DNA of 64,000 nt from Sphaerisporangium krabiense (GTDB lineage Bacteria > Actinomycetota > Actinomycetes > Streptosporangiales > Streptosporangiaceae), in contig NZ_JACHBR010000001.1 in NCBI RefSeq assembly GCF_014200435.1, positions 6,080,001 through 6,144,000 on the forward strand. Reading direction: 5' to 3'. Shown here in pieces: positions 34,437-43,382 of the stretch. The position numbers and the translations under genes are program-made. The first letter of the stretch is position 1; every line of letters begins with the position of its first letter. The notes beneath the pieces were generated by a model, which made no database searches, was not told where the DNA came from, and saw only the letters and a list, made by a program, of their open reading frames with translations.

Positions 34437-35270
34437 ATGGAGGACGCGGTGCCATCGTCAACTCCGGCACGGCCGAAGCTCGACACCACCTCGCCGAACA
34501 TGGGCCGGGTCGCCGACTACATCCTCGGCGGGAAGGACAACTTCGCGGTCGACCGCGAAGCGGCCGAGGCCGCGATGGCGATCATCCCCAACCTGTCCCT
34601 GCTGTGGCACGAGGGACGTCGCTTCCTCGGCCGCGCGGTGCGCTACCTCGCCGGCGAGGCCGGGATCCGGCAGTTCATCGACATCGGCTGCGGCCTGCCC
34701 ACCCAGGGCAACGTGCACGAGATCGCGCAGGCGGTGGCCCCCGGAGCCCGGGTGGCCTACATCGACAACGACCCGATGGTCGTGGTGCACGGCCAGGCCA
34801 TCCTGCAGGACGACGGCATCACCGCCGTGATCGAGGCCGACGCGCGCGACCCCGAGAAGCTGCTGGCCCACCCGGCGCTCACCGAGATCATCGACCTCGA
34901 CCGGCCCGTGGCGGTGCTGCTGTTCGGCATCCTCCAGGACATCACCGACGACGCCGTGGCCGCGCGCATCGTCCAGGGGCTGCGTGAGGCGATTCCGCCC
35001 GGCAGCTACATGGCGATGTCGCAACCGGTGTCCGACCTGTCGCCCGAGTCGACCACCGAGATGGCCGTCATGTACGAGGACAGGGGCGCGGTCGAGGGGC
35101 CCACCCGCAGGGGCGGCGTGCGCAGCAAGGCCGAGGTGGACCGCTTCATGGACGGGCTCGCGCTCGTCGAGCCCGGCCTGGTGTACATCCCCTGGTGGCG
35201 TCCGGACGGCCCGATCATCCACGGCGCCGAGTCGGTGTGGGTCGTGGGCGGGGTCGGCCGCAAGGACTGA
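34437..35270 (+). CDS. DUF574-type SAM-dependent methyltransferase
   Basis: 277 residues from ATG 34437, preceded by an AGGGGGG site. The family signature N-M-G-R-V-A-D-Y-I-L-G-G-K-D-N-F-A-V-D-R is at the N-terminus, and a SAM-binding F-I-D-I-G-C-G-L-P-T and acid strand A-Y-I-D-N-D-P follow. These proteins are abundant in actinomycetes and most have no known substrate. No obvious operon partner. Confidence 0.92.
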   Translation: MEDAVPSSTPARPKLDTTSPNMGRVADYILGGKDNFAVDREAAEAAMAIIPNLSLLWHEGRRFLGRAVRYLAGEAGIRQFIDIGCGLPTQGNVHEIAQAVAPGARVAYIDNDPMVVVHGQAILQDDGITAVIEADARDPEKLLAHPALTEIIDLDRPVAVLLFGILQDITDDAVAARIVQGLREAIPPGSYMAMSQPVSDLSPESTTEMAVMYEDRGAVEGPTRRGGVRSKAEVDRFMDGLALVEPGLVYIPWWRPDGPIIHGAESVWVVGGVGRKD

Positions 35271-35293
35271 CCCCGCGCCCCGCCCGGCGCCGC

Positions 35294-36631
35294 CTACAGG
35301 TGGTAGGCGTACTCCTGGAACTCCCAGTCGGTGACGTGCCGGGAGAACCGCTGGACCTCGTGGCGCTTGTAGGCGACGTAGGCCGTGGCGAACTCCTTGC
35401 CGAGCACGTCCAGCAGCGCCGCGTCGGCCTCGAAGGCGTCCAGCGCCTCCGGCAGCGACTCGGGCAGCACCGGCGCCTTGGCCGGGTCGTAGCCGTAACC
35501 CTCCAGCGGGCCCGGCGGTTCGACGCGGTCGCGGATGCCCAGGTACACGGCGGCGAGCAGTCCCGCGACGCCGAGGTAGGGGTTGGCCGAGGCGTCGCCG
35601 AGGCGCACCTCGACGCGGCTGCCCGCGCCGCGCTCGGGCGGGATGCGCACCATGGCGCTGCGGTTGTCCAGCCCCCAGTCGGCCAGCCACGGGGCGAGTG
35701 AGTCGGGGCCGAGCCGCTTGTAGGAGTTGATCGTCGGGGTGAGCAGCGCCGCGAGCGCGGGGGCGTGCGCGAGGATGCCGCCGATGGCGTGCAGGGCGGT
35801 CGAGGAGAGCCCGTAGGAGGAGCCCGGGTCGTCGAAGACGTTGCGGCCGTCGCCGTCCACGCACGAGATGTGGACGTGGAAGCCGGAACCGCCCTCGTCG
35901 GTGAACGGCCGCGCCATGAACGTCGCCATGAGGCCGTCCTTCCGCGCCAGCTCCTTGATCGCGGACTTGAAGCGGAACGCGCGGTCGGCGGCGTCGGGGG
36001 CCTCGGAGTGGTGCAGGTTGATCTCGAACTGGCCGCCGGAGAACTCGTGGTTGCCCATGGTCGCGCCGATGTCGAGGTCGCGCAGCAGGCGCAGGCTGCG
36101 CAGCAGGTGGGAGCCGCGGTCGCCCTTGCGCCCGGTGACGTACACGTTGCCGGTCGCGTCGTCGTACCGCCGCCAGTTGGGGCCGTCCGGCTCCAGCAGG
36201 AAGTACTCCAGCTCGGGGCCTGCCACGCCGGTGAGGCCGAGCTCGCCGAGCCGCGCGGCGACCGAGCGCAGCAGGGTGCGCGGGGACTCGGAGAAGGGCT
36301 CGCCGGTCTCGGGCAGGAACGCGTCGCCCAGGCAGTGCGCCACGCCCGGCTCCCAGGGCAGCTTCACCAGCGTGGACAGGTCCGGCTTGATGGTGATGTC
36401 CGGCAGGCCGCGGTCCAGCCCGCCAGGCACGGGCACCGTGTCGCCGCGCGGGGAGGTGTAGTACACCGCCCGGCAGAACGCCACCCCGCGCTCGGCGACC
36501 TCGGGCAACTGCTCCAGCAGGACGTCCTTGCCCCGCTCGGTGCCGATGAGGTCGGGGTAGCCGATCCGGACGACGTCGACGCCGTCGCGCGCGAGCCGCT
36601 CGACGATCGCCTCCACCGATTCGGCGCTCAC
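35294..36631 (-). CDS. Glutamine-synthetase-like gamma-glutamyl ligase
   Basis: 445 residues from GTG 36631, preceded by GGGAGG. It has the GS catalytic core: G-P-E-L-E-Y-F-L-L-E, G-N-H-E-F-S-G-G-Q-F-E-I-N, F-H-V-H-I-S and an R-I-P-P-E-R-G-A-G-S-R-V-E-V-R-L-G-D-A-S-A-N-P-Y stretch. It belongs to the non-housekeeping group (PuuA, GlnA3/GlnA4, anilide and isopropylamide synthetases) that joins glutamate to an amine. A divergent promoter contains operator sites A and B. The presence of a gamma-glutamyl hydrolase-type gene and aldehyde dehydrogenases under the same operator suggests glutamylated amine breakdown. Confidence 0.88.
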   Translation of the reverse strand: MSAESVEAIVERLARDGVDVVRIGYPDLIGTERGKDVLLEQLPEVAERGVAFCRAVYYTSPRGDTVPVPGGLDRGLPDITIKPDLSTLVKLPWEPGVAHCLGDAFLPETGEPFSESPRTLLRSVAARLGELGLTGVAGPELEYFLLEPDGPNWRRYDDATGNVYVTGRKGDRGSHLLRSLRLLRDLDIGATMGNHEFSGGQFEINLHHSEAPDAADRAFRFKSAIKELARKDGLMATFMARPFTDEGGSGFHVHISCVDGDGRNVFDDPGSSYGLSSTALHAIGGILAHAPALAALLTPTINSYKRLGPDSLAPWLADWGLDNRSAMVRIPPERGAGSRVEVRLGDASANPYLGVAGLLAAVYLGIRDRVEPPGPLEGYGYDPAKAPVLPESLPEALDAFEADAALLDVLGKEFATAYVAYKRHEVQRFSRHVTDWEFQEYAYHL

Positions 36632-36655
36632 TTGGCCTCCCGCTGTCCAGGAAAT

Positions 36656-36675
36656 ATCGTTTGGGTGCGAACAAT
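36656..36675. promoter_or_regulatory. Operator site A (20-bp dyad family)
   Basis: Reads ATCGTTTGGGTGCGAACAAT. It matches the left half of the consensus exactly and 6 of 10 bases of the right half. It lies 25 bases upstream of the GS-like start on the opposite strand. Confidence 0.72.
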
Positions 36676-36748
36676 ACGCGCCGCGTCCTCGGAGCCACAA
36701 GGTGGCCCCGGGTGACAGGAGGGCCGGTGGCGGCCTATCGTGTAGGAA

Positions 36749-36768
36749 ATCGTATGGGCCCAAACAGT
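36749..36768. promoter_or_regulatory. Operator site B (20-bp dyad family)
   Basis: Reads ATCGTATGGGCCCAAACAGT, 17 of 20 bases of the consensus ATCGTTTGGGCCCAAACGAT. It sits 26 bases before the ATG of the acetoacetate-decarboxylase-fold gene. Confidence 0.78.
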
Positions 36769-36793
36769 CCAGGGTTCCGAGGTCGGAGGCGCC

Positions 36794-37594
36794 ATGTCCA
36801 CGGTACGCGGCTTTTTCACCCCACGGACGGCGACCGGCCGCTCCTCGCTGGTCCCCGCCCCGCCGTGGTACTACTCCGGGGACCTGCTCACCGTCGAGTA
36901 CCGCACCGACCCCGCCAAGGTCGCCGAGCTGCTGCCGGGCCCCCTCACGCTCGCCGAGGAGGACCCCGGGGCGGTCGCCGTCATCTGGGCCGACTGGCAG
37001 TCCTGCTCCGAGGGAGGGGAGGAGCTGCTCGACCCGGTCCGCTCCCAGTACAAGGAGTGCTTCGTGGTCGTGCGCTGCTCCTACCAGGGCCGCACCTACT
37101 CGCGCTGCGTCTACATCTGGGTCGACAAGGACTTCGCCATCGCCCGCGGCCTGCACCAGGGCTACCCCAAGAAGCTCGGCTCCATCCACATGACCCGCCC
37201 CCACCCCTTCGGCCAGGCGGCCCCGCGCATCGGCGCGGGCGGCCTCTTCGGCGCGACCCTCGCCGCCGCCGACCGCCGCCTCGCGCAGGCCGTCGTCCGC
37301 CTGCGCGAGCCCAGCCCGTCCGCCGGGTTCGTCAACGGCCACCCGATGGCCCACAACCGCTGGCTGCCCTCCATCGAGCCCGGCGCGGCCCCCGCCCTGA
37401 ACGAGCTCATCAGCAGCGGGGCGGCCGAGTTCGAGGGCGGCCAGGCCTGGGCCGGGGACGCCGAGCTGGAACTGTTCGACGCCCCCACCGAGGAACTGGC
37501 CGGCCTCACCGTGGACGAGATCATCGGCGGCTACTACCGCCAGGTGGGCGTGGTCTGGAACGGCGGCACCCTGCTCGAACGCGGCGCCCTGTAG
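36794..37594 (+). CDS. Acetoacetate decarboxylase-fold protein
   Basis: 266 residues from ATG 36794. The core of the ADC fold is visible, with the catalytic-lysine region H-Q-G-Y-P-K-K-L-G-S-I (ADC has a Lys-Lys pair here that forms the Schiff base). Acetoacetate decarboxylases and relatives act on beta-keto acids and aldol-type substrates. In this gene set it might decarboxylate or process a ring-fission product. Divergent from the GS-like gene, with operator sites A and B between them. Confidence 0.85.
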   Translation: MSTVRGFFTPRTATGRSSLVPAPPWYYSGDLLTVEYRTDPAKVAELLPGPLTLAEEDPGAVAVIWADWQSCSEGGEELLDPVRSQYKECFVVVRCSYQGRTYSRCVYIWVDKDFAIARGLHQGYPKKLGSIHMTRPHPFGQAAPRIGAGGLFGATLAAADRRLAQAVVRLREPSPSAGFVNGHPMAHNRWLPSIEPGAAPALNELISSGAAEFEGGQAWAGDAELELFDAPTEELAGLTVDEIIGGYYRQVGVVWNGGTLLERGAL

Positions 37595-37658
37595 CGTCTC
37601 CGGCCGGGGGGCCGATGGAGCATGCGAGGCCCGCGCGTGCCGGCCCCCGAGGAGGCGC

Positions 37659-40352
37659 ATGTTACGCCGGATGTTCCGCCGCCTGGGCGGGGCCGTCATC
37701 TTCCACGCCTACCGCAAGACGCTGATGACGACCCAGGAGCACATGCTCGCCGGAGACTTCCGCAAGGCGCGGTTCACCGCGCTGCTCGCGCTCCGGACCG
37801 CCGTGGACACGTTCGGGCCCGACGACGAGCGCACCGCGTTCGTCCTCGCGACGCTCGCCTCCGTCGACATCGCCGAGGGGGACCTCGACGCGGCGGCCGA
37901 GCTGATCTCCGCGGCGCGGCGCATCCTGGACGGGCTGCCGGACGCCGACCCGCACGCGCGGGCCCTGCTGCTCGGCCAGCACGCGGCCGTCCAGGGCATC
38001 GCCGGACGGCACACCGCGGCGCTGGAGGACATGCGCGCCGCCGTCGCCCTCCTCGCCTCCGCCCCCGGCGCGCCGCCCTTCGCCGAGGCGCTGCTCCACG
38101 CGGGGCTCGGCGCCGCCGAGGCCGAGGCCGGGCTCCCGCGCGACGCCCTGCGCTCCTACCGCGCCGCCCTCGCCGTCGTCCGGGCCGCCCGGGACGACTC
38201 GGCGGTGCTGGAGCCCCAGATACTGATCGACGTCGCCCTGATCCACCGCGACCTCGGCGACCGGCGCCGCGCCGACACCCTGGCCGGCGAGGCGATGGCC
38301 GTCGCCGCGGCCATGCCCGCCGTCCACGGCGCCGCGCTCGCGCGGATGCGCGTCACCGCCGCGCTGATCAAGCGCAGGACCGGCGACCTGGAGAGCGCCG
38401 AACACCTGATCCGGCAGGTGGAGGACTTCTGGAGCGGCCTGCCCGGCCACCAGTCCGAGCGGGTCGCCGCCACGATCGCGCGGGCCGCGATCGCCGCCGA
38501 CCGCGGGAACCCGGCCGAGGCGCATCGCGTCCTCGCCGGGCTCGACGGCGTCGTGTCCGGCGGACCGGCCGTCGTCGCCGGGTACGGGCTCGCCCTGTCG
38601 GCGTACATGGCGGGGGACCTGGGCGAGGCGGAGCGGCGGCTGGAGCGGCTGGAGGAGGAGTCGGCGGCCGCGTTCGGGGCGGGCCACCTGCAGACCGCGC
38701 AGACCCTCGTCCTCGCCGCCGCGCTGCGATCGGCCGGGGGAGAGCACGGCCGGGCGCTCGACCTGGTCGCGCGGGCGACCGCCGCCGAGGCGCGGATCCA
38801 GTGGACCTCCTTCGGCGCGGGCGGCAGGGACGTGCACAGCGCCATCATGGACAGGCTGGCCGTCTCGCTCGACGTCGAGCTGACCGTCGCGCTCGCCGCC
38901 GAGGGCCACGACCCCCGGGCCACCGAGACGGGCTTCGCCGCCGTGCTGCGCCGCAAGGGCGGCCTGCGCGAGGCGTTCACCGCGCTGCGCTCCGCCCGCG
39001 ACCGGGAGACCTGGGAGGAACTGCGGGAGGTCTGCGGGCGCATCCTGGCCGCGACCACCGGGCACCCCGAGGGCGCGCTCGTGTCCGAGCTCACCGCGCT
39101 GTACGAGCGGCAGGAGGAGCTGGAGGCGCGCCTGGCCGACGGCGTCCCCGAGGAGGCGCTGCGCGCCCGCGCCCGGCACGCCACACCCACCGCGGTCCTC
39201 GGCGCGCTGCCCTCCGGCGCGGCCGTGCTGGAGCTGTTCCGGTGGGTGCCCTTCGACCTGCGCGCCGGGGTCAGCCGGGGCGCCGAGCACGCCGAGTACC
39301 TGGGCTACCTGCCGGCGGCCGGCGAGACCCGCCTGATCCGCTTCGGCCCCGCCGCCGCCATCGAGGCCGCGATCCGCCGCTGGAGCCTCGCCGAGCTCTC
39401 CGGGATGCTGGCCGGGCCGTTGCTGGGCGCGCTGGACGGCGTGGACGTCCGGCACCTGTACGTGGCGCCCGACGGCGCGCTCGGGCTGTTGCCCTGGGAG
39501 ATCCTGACCGGGCCCGACGGCGTCCCGCTGCTCGACCGGCTGTCGCTGAGCTACCTCACCGCGGCCCGCACGCTGCTCGGCGCCGGCCCCCGCACGGACC
39601 CGTCCGGGGACCCTCTCGTCATCGGCGGCCCCGACTTCGGGCACGCCCCCGCGGGCGGCCCGGCGGCCGAGGCGGAGGGCGGGGTGGCGGGGATGGCGTT
39701 CGCGGCGTTGCCGGGGACCGTCCGGGAGGCCAAGGCGGTGGCGCGGCTGCTCGGCGTGAGCCCGTTGCTCGGGGCCGAGGCGACCCGGGCGGCGGTCCTC
39801 GGGGCGCGGTCCCCTCGCGTCCTGCACCTGGCCACCCACGGCTTCTTCCTGGACACCCCGGACGGCGCGTCCTCGGGGCTGTGGGCGATGTGGGACGCCG
39901 AGCCCGCGCCCGAAGGCGCGCCGCGCCGCCGCGTCCCCTGGTACGCCGCCCCGCGTCCCCTGCTGCGCTGCGGCGTGGCCCTGGCCGGGGCCAACACGCC
40001 GGGCGCCGCGAGCACGCCGGGGTTCGTCACCGGCGAGGACATCATCGCGCTCGATCTCCGGGCGACGGACCTGGTCGTGCTGTCGGCGTGCGACACCGGC
40101 AGGGGAGAGGCGCACGCGGGCGACGGCATCCTCGGGCTCGCGCACGCCTTCGCCACCGCCGGGGCGCGGCACGTCCTGCTGAGCCTGTGGGCGGTCAACG
40201 ACCACCTCGCCGCGCGGCTCATGCGCGTCTTCTACGAGCACCTGACGGCCGGGGCGTCCCCGCGGGCCGCGCTGCGCGCCGCCCAGAACCGGATTCGGGA
40301 CGACCATCCGGATCCCCGGTTATGGGCAGGTTTCGTCCTTTACGGCGGCTGA
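37659..40352 (+). CDS. TPR-CHAT caspase-like protease
   Basis: 897 residues from ATG 37659 (GGAGG upstream). Residues about 25-440 are TPR-like helical repeats. The C-terminal 300 residues are a CHAT domain with the catalytic histidine at about 726 (H-L-A-T-H-G-F-F) and cysteine at about 811 (L-S-A-C-D-T-G-R-G). TPR-CHAT proteins are caspase-like proteases; known examples are in immune systems, including type III-E CRISPR effectors, where an activator triggers cleavage of a partner. No CRISPR, ATPase or obvious substrate gene is adjacent. Both halves appear intact. Confidence 0.88.
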   Translation: MLRRMFRRLGGAVIFHAYRKTLMTTQEHMLAGDFRKARFTALLALRTAVDTFGPDDERTAFVLATLASVDIAEGDLDAAAELISAARRILDGLPDADPHARALLLGQHAAVQGIAGRHTAALEDMRAAVALLASAPGAPPFAEALLHAGLGAAEAEAGLPRDALRSYRAALAVVRAARDDSAVLEPQILIDVALIHRDLGDRRRADTLAGEAMAVAAAMPAVHGAALARMRVTAALIKRRTGDLESAEHLIRQVEDFWSGLPGHQSERVAATIARAAIAADRGNPAEAHRVLAGLDGVVSGGPAVVAGYGLALSAYMAGDLGEAERRLERLEEESAAAFGAGHLQTAQTLVLAAALRSAGGEHGRALDLVARATAAEARIQWTSFGAGGRDVHSAIMDRLAVSLDVELTVALAAEGHDPRATETGFAAVLRRKGGLREAFTALRSARDRETWEELREVCGRILAATTGHPEGALVSELTALYERQEELEARLADGVPEEALRARARHATPTAVLGALPSGAAVLELFRWVPFDLRAGVSRGAEHAEYLGYLPAAGETRLIRFGPAAAIEAAIRRWSLAELSGMLAGPLLGALDGVDVRHLYVAPDGALGLLPWEILTGPDGVPLLDRLSLSYLTAARTLLGAGPRTDPSGDPLVIGGPDFGHAPAGGPAAEAEGGVAGMAFAALPGTVREAKAVARLLGVSPLLGAEATRAAVLGARSPRVLHLATHGFFLDTPDGASSGLWAMWDAEPAPEGAPRRRVPWYAAPRPLLRCGVALAGANTPGAASTPGFVTGEDIIALDLRATDLVVLSACDTGRGEAHAGDGILGLAHAFATAGARHVLLSLWAVNDHLAARLMRVFYEHLTAGASPRAALRAAQNRIRDDHPDPRLWAGFVLYGG

Positions 40353-40527
40353 AATGCGGTGATCGACCCCTAAAGCACGCCCGTACCGGATGGGCGTTCT
40401 CCGCCGCCGGGGTGGTGCGTGTACAAATGGGGGGCGAGAGTCCACACGGCCGGGCGCGCCGGCGTCCGGAGACTCTTCACGAAAGCAGGGGCGCGCCGCC
40501 GCGTGCCCGACACCAGAAGGAGCACGC

Positions 40528-41100
40528 GTGCCCGCGCACTTCTCGTTGACCGAGACCGAGCAGGCGGTCACCCGCAGGCTCGGCTCGATGCCGATCAGCC
40601 GCGAGGCACTGGTCGCCGTGTCCAACCTGCACCGGGCGGCCGCCATCGTCCGGCAGCACCTGGAGAACTCCGCCCTGCGCGTGGCCTCCCTCACCTGGAG
40701 CGGCTTCGTCGTCCTGTGGGTGGTGTGGATATGGGAGGAGATCGAGACCCGGCACGTCGCCGCCGAGGCCGGCATCTCCAAGGGGACGCTGACCGGCATC
40801 ATCAAGACCCTGGAGTCGCGGGGCCTGGTCCAGCGCAGCCAGCACCCCGACGACGGCCGCCTGGCGCTGCTGCGCCTGACGCCGGAGGGCCTCGCGCTGA
40901 TGGAGCACCTCTTCCCCGCCTTCAACGAGGAGGAGGCGTTCGTGGTGGAGGCCCTGGACGGTGAGGAGTCCACGCGCCTGGCCGACACGCTGCGCCGCAT
41001 CGTCACGCACCTGGAGACGCACGGCGAGCAGCGCCGCGCCCACCTGCGCGCCAAGACGCCCGTCCCGCCGCGCAGGGGCGGCAGGCGCCGCGCCACCTGA
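40528..41100 (+). CDS. MarR-family transcriptional regulator, candidate controller of the 20-bp operator regulon
   Basis: 190 residues from GTG 40528, with AGAAGGAG upstream. The winged-helix core is clear: H-V-A-A-E-A-G-I-S-K-G-T-L-T-G-I-I-K-T-L-E-S recognition region, then R-S-Q-H-P-D-D-G-R-L wing. The N-terminal helices for dimerisation and an arginine-rich C-terminal tail follow. MarR dimers bind dyads of about 16-20 bp and respond to aromatic ligands. It lies between the operator-bearing genes and immediately before two of them. Confidence 0.9.
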   Translation: MPAHFSLTETEQAVTRRLGSMPISREALVAVSNLHRAAAIVRQHLENSALRVASLTWSGFVVLWVVWIWEEIETRHVAAEAGISKGTLTGIIKTLESRGLVQRSQHPDDGRLALLRLTPEGLALMEHLFPAFNEEEAFVVEALDGEESTRLADTLRRIVTHLETHGEQRRAHLRAKTPVPPRRGGRRRAT

Positions 41101-41107
41101 GCCCGGA

Positions 41108-41803
41108 TCAGCGGCGCGCGGCGGCGTGGGTCAGGGCGTCGAACAGGCGCTGGTTGGCGGGGTCCTCACCGGCGGTGTCCTCGGGGTGCCACTGGACGCC
41201 GAGGAACCAGCCACGCGGATCGGCCAGCTCGTACGCCTCGGCGGTGCCGTCGGCGGCGTGCGCCGTGGCGACCAGCCCGGCGCCGGGGACGGAGACGCAC
41301 TGGTGGTGGAAGCAGGACGCCTCGACCTTCCCTGCGCCGGTGACCTCGGCCAGCAGCGAGCCCGGCCGGACGGCGACCGGGTGGACCAGGTGGCGGTGCG
41401 CGGACTCCATGTGCTGGCGCAACCGCCCGCCGAGCGCGACGTTCACCACCTGCAGGCCGCGGCAGATCGCGAGCAGGGGCAGGCCCGTCTCCAGCGCGTG
41501 CCGGGCCACGGCGAGGTCGAACGCGTCCTGGGCGTCGTCCACGTCGTAGACGGTGTCGTGCGCGACGCCCTCCCCGTACGTCGCGGGGGCGAGGTCGCCG
41601 CCGCCGGGCAGCAGCACCCCGTCGGCGAGCCACAGCCGGGACGCCGCCTCGGCGGCGTCGCCCGGATGCACGAGGAACGGCTCCGCGCCCGCGCGCAGCA
41701 CGGCGTCGGCGAGGGCGCGCGCGGTCACGACGGCCGCGTACCGCAGGGCCGAGGTCTGGGCGGCGAAGCGGGAGGGGATCGCGATGATCGGTCGGCGGGG
41801 CAT
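41108..41803 (-). CDS. Class I glutamine amidotransferase, gamma-glutamyl-GABA hydrolase (PuuD) type
   Basis: 231 residues from ATG 41803 (upstream GAGG). The catalytic cysteine is in A-I-C-R-G-L-Q-V-V-N, the histidine in V-Q-W-H-P-E-D, and a G-G-G-D-L-A-P loop precedes them. PuuD-type enzymes cut the gamma-glutamyl group from GABA after polyamine oxidation; TdnT/AtdA2-type homologues work with a GS-like partner on anilines. Here the paired GS-like gene lies 5 kb away under the same operator. Operator site C lies directly upstream. Confidence 0.9.
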   Translation of the reverse strand: MPRRPIIAIPSRFAAQTSALRYAAVVTARALADAVLRAGAEPFLVHPGDAAEAASRLWLADGVLLPGGGDLAPATYGEGVAHDTVYDVDDAQDAFDLAVARHALETGLPLLAICRGLQVVNVALGGRLRQHMESAHRHLVHPVAVRPGSLLAEVTGAGKVEASCFHHQCVSVPGAGLVATAHAADGTAEAYELADPRGWFLGVQWHPEDTAGEDPANQRLFDALTHAAARR

Positions 41804-41822
41804 CCCGGCCTCCTCACAGATG

Positions 41823-41842
41823 CTTGTTTGAGGCCAAACGAT
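41823..41842. promoter_or_regulatory. Operator site C (20-bp dyad family)
   Basis: Reads CTTGTTTGAGGCCAAACGAT; the central GTTTG and CAAAC arms match. It is 20 bases upstream of the amidotransferase start. Confidence 0.75.
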
Positions 41843-41901
41843 ATCCTGAAGCCGTCTGGGAGGCACGGGTGCCTTGACCGGATCGCGACGTACGTCCTAA
41901 T

Positions 41902-41921
41902 TTTGTTTGGGTACAAACGAT
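41902..41921. promoter_or_regulatory. Operator site D (20-bp dyad family)
   Basis: Reads TTTGTTTGGGTACAAACGAT, with GTTTG and CAAAC arms around GGGTA. It is 12 bases before the ATG of the HpaE-like gene and partly abuts its ribosome binding site, so binding would block transcription. Confidence 0.78.
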
Positions 41922-41933
41922 TGGGAGGCTTGC

Positions 41934-43382
41934 ATGCCCACTGTCGCCGGAGTCGAGGTCGAAGGCAGGCATTGGATCGGAGGCGAACGCGTCTCCTCCA
42001 CCCGCACCTTCGAGGACGTCTCGCCCATCGACGAGCAGGTGATCGCCGAGATCGCCCGGGGAGGCGCGGACGAGGCCGCCGAGGCCGTGCGCGCCGCGCA
42101 CGCGGCCTTCCCCGCCTGGGCGCGCACCACACGCGAGGAGCGCGCCCGGCTCCTGCACGCGATCGCCGACGGCGTCGAGCGCCGCCTGGAGCGACTCGCA
42201 GGCGTCGAGACCACCGACAACGGGGCGCTGCTGCGCTCCCACCTGCGCGGCGTGATGCCCCGCGTGGCGCACAACTTCCGCTTCTTCGCCGACCACCTGC
42301 TCGGCCTGGGCCACGACGACTTCGAGACCCGGGGCCACCGCAACCACGTGAGCTGGGACCCGGCCGGGGTGTGCGCGCTGATCACCCCGTGGAACGCGCC
42401 GCTCATGCTCGCCACCTGGAAGATCGCCCCGGCGCTCGCCGCCGGCAACACGGTGGTGCTCAAGCCCGCCGAGTGGACCCCGCTCACCGCCTCCCTGCTG
42501 GCCGACATCACCGTCGAGGCGGGCCTGCCCGACGGCGTCTTCAACGTCGTCCAGGGGTACGGCCAGGAGGCCGGCGCCGCCCTCGTCGCCGACCCGCGGG
42601 TCAAGCGGGTCAGCTTCACCGGCTCGGTGCCCACCGCCCAGCGGATCGCCGCCGCCGTCGCGCCCAACCTGACCCCGATGTCGCTGGAGCTCGGCGGCAA
42701 GTCCCCGCTCATCGTCTTCGCCGACGCCGACCTCGACCTCGCCGTCGACCTCGCCGTGGAGCAGTACGACAACGCCGGGCAGGTGTGCCTGGCCGGCACC
42801 CGCCTGCTGGTCGAGGAGCCGATCGCCGAGGAGTTCACCGCCCGCTTCCTCGCCAAGGCGGGCGCGCTCGTCCAGGGCGACCCGCGCGACCCGGCCACCG
42901 ACATCGGCCCGAACATCCACCGCAAGCACGTCGACCGCGTGGACGGCTTCGTCCGCAGGGCCCTGGACGCCGGGGCCAAGCCGCTCATCGGCGGCGGCCC
43001 CAACACCGACCTCGGCGGCCTGTACTACCGGCCGACCCTGCTCACCGGCGCCGCCCCCGGCAGCGAGATCCTCACCGAGGAGGTCTTCGGCCCCGTCCTC
43101 ACCCTGCAGACCTTCCGCACCGAGGACGAGGCCGTCGACGAGGCCAACGGCACGCGCTTCGGCCTCGCCGCGACGCTGGCCACCGGCTCGCCCGAGCGCG
43201 CCGAGCGCGTCTCGGCCCGCCTGGTCGCCGGCACCGTCTGGGTGAACTGCTTCTTCGTCCGCGACCTCAGGGCCCCGTTCGGCGGCGCCCGCCACTCCGG
43301 CGTCGGCCGCGAGGGCGGCGACTGGAGCTTCGACTTCTACTGCGACGTCAAGAACACGGTGACCGCGCCATGGGCGAGGTAG
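41934..43382 (+). CDS. hpaE: Aldehyde dehydrogenase, 5-carboxymethyl-2-hydroxymuconic-semialdehyde dehydrogenase (HpaE) type
   Basis: 482 residues from ATG 41934, preceded by GGGAGG. Key motifs: I-T-P-W-N-A-P-L, F-T-G-S-V-P-T, glutamate in L-E-L-G-G-K-S-P and nucleophile Cys in N-A-G-Q-V-C-L-A-G-T. The gene is followed directly by a class III extradiol dioxygenase and an FAH-family hydratase, the order of the homoprotocatechuate meta-cleavage pathway, so oxidation of a muconate semialdehyde is likely. Its last 13 bases overlap the extradiol gene. Confidence 0.85.
   Translation: MPTVAGVEVEGRHWIGGERVSSTRTFEDVSPIDEQVIAEIARGGADEAAEAVRAAHAAFPAWARTTREERARLLHAIADGVERRLERLAGVETTDNGALLRSHLRGVMPRVAHNFRFFADHLLGLGHDDFETRGHRNHVSWDPAGVCALITPWNAPLMLATWKIAPALAAGNTVVLKPAEWTPLTASLLADITVEAGLPDGVFNVVQGYGQEAGAALVADPRVKRVSFTGSVPTAQRIAAAVAPNLTPMSLELGGKSPLIVFADADLDLAVDLAVEQYDNAGQVCLAGTRLLVEEPIAEEFTARFLAKAGALVQGDPRDPATDIGPNIHRKHVDRVDGFVRRALDAGAKPLIGGGPNTDLGGLYYRPTLLTGAAPGSEILTEEVFGPVLTLQTFRTEDEAVDEANGTRFGLAATLATGSPERAERVSARLVAGTVWVNCFFVRDLRAPFGGARHSGVGREGGDWSFDFYCDVKNTVTAPWAR

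Noticed and set aside
37662-40307. 881-codon antisense frame over the CHAT gene
   Set aside because: Repetitive G/A/R/D composition without motifs; the sense frame has both CHAT catalytic residues.
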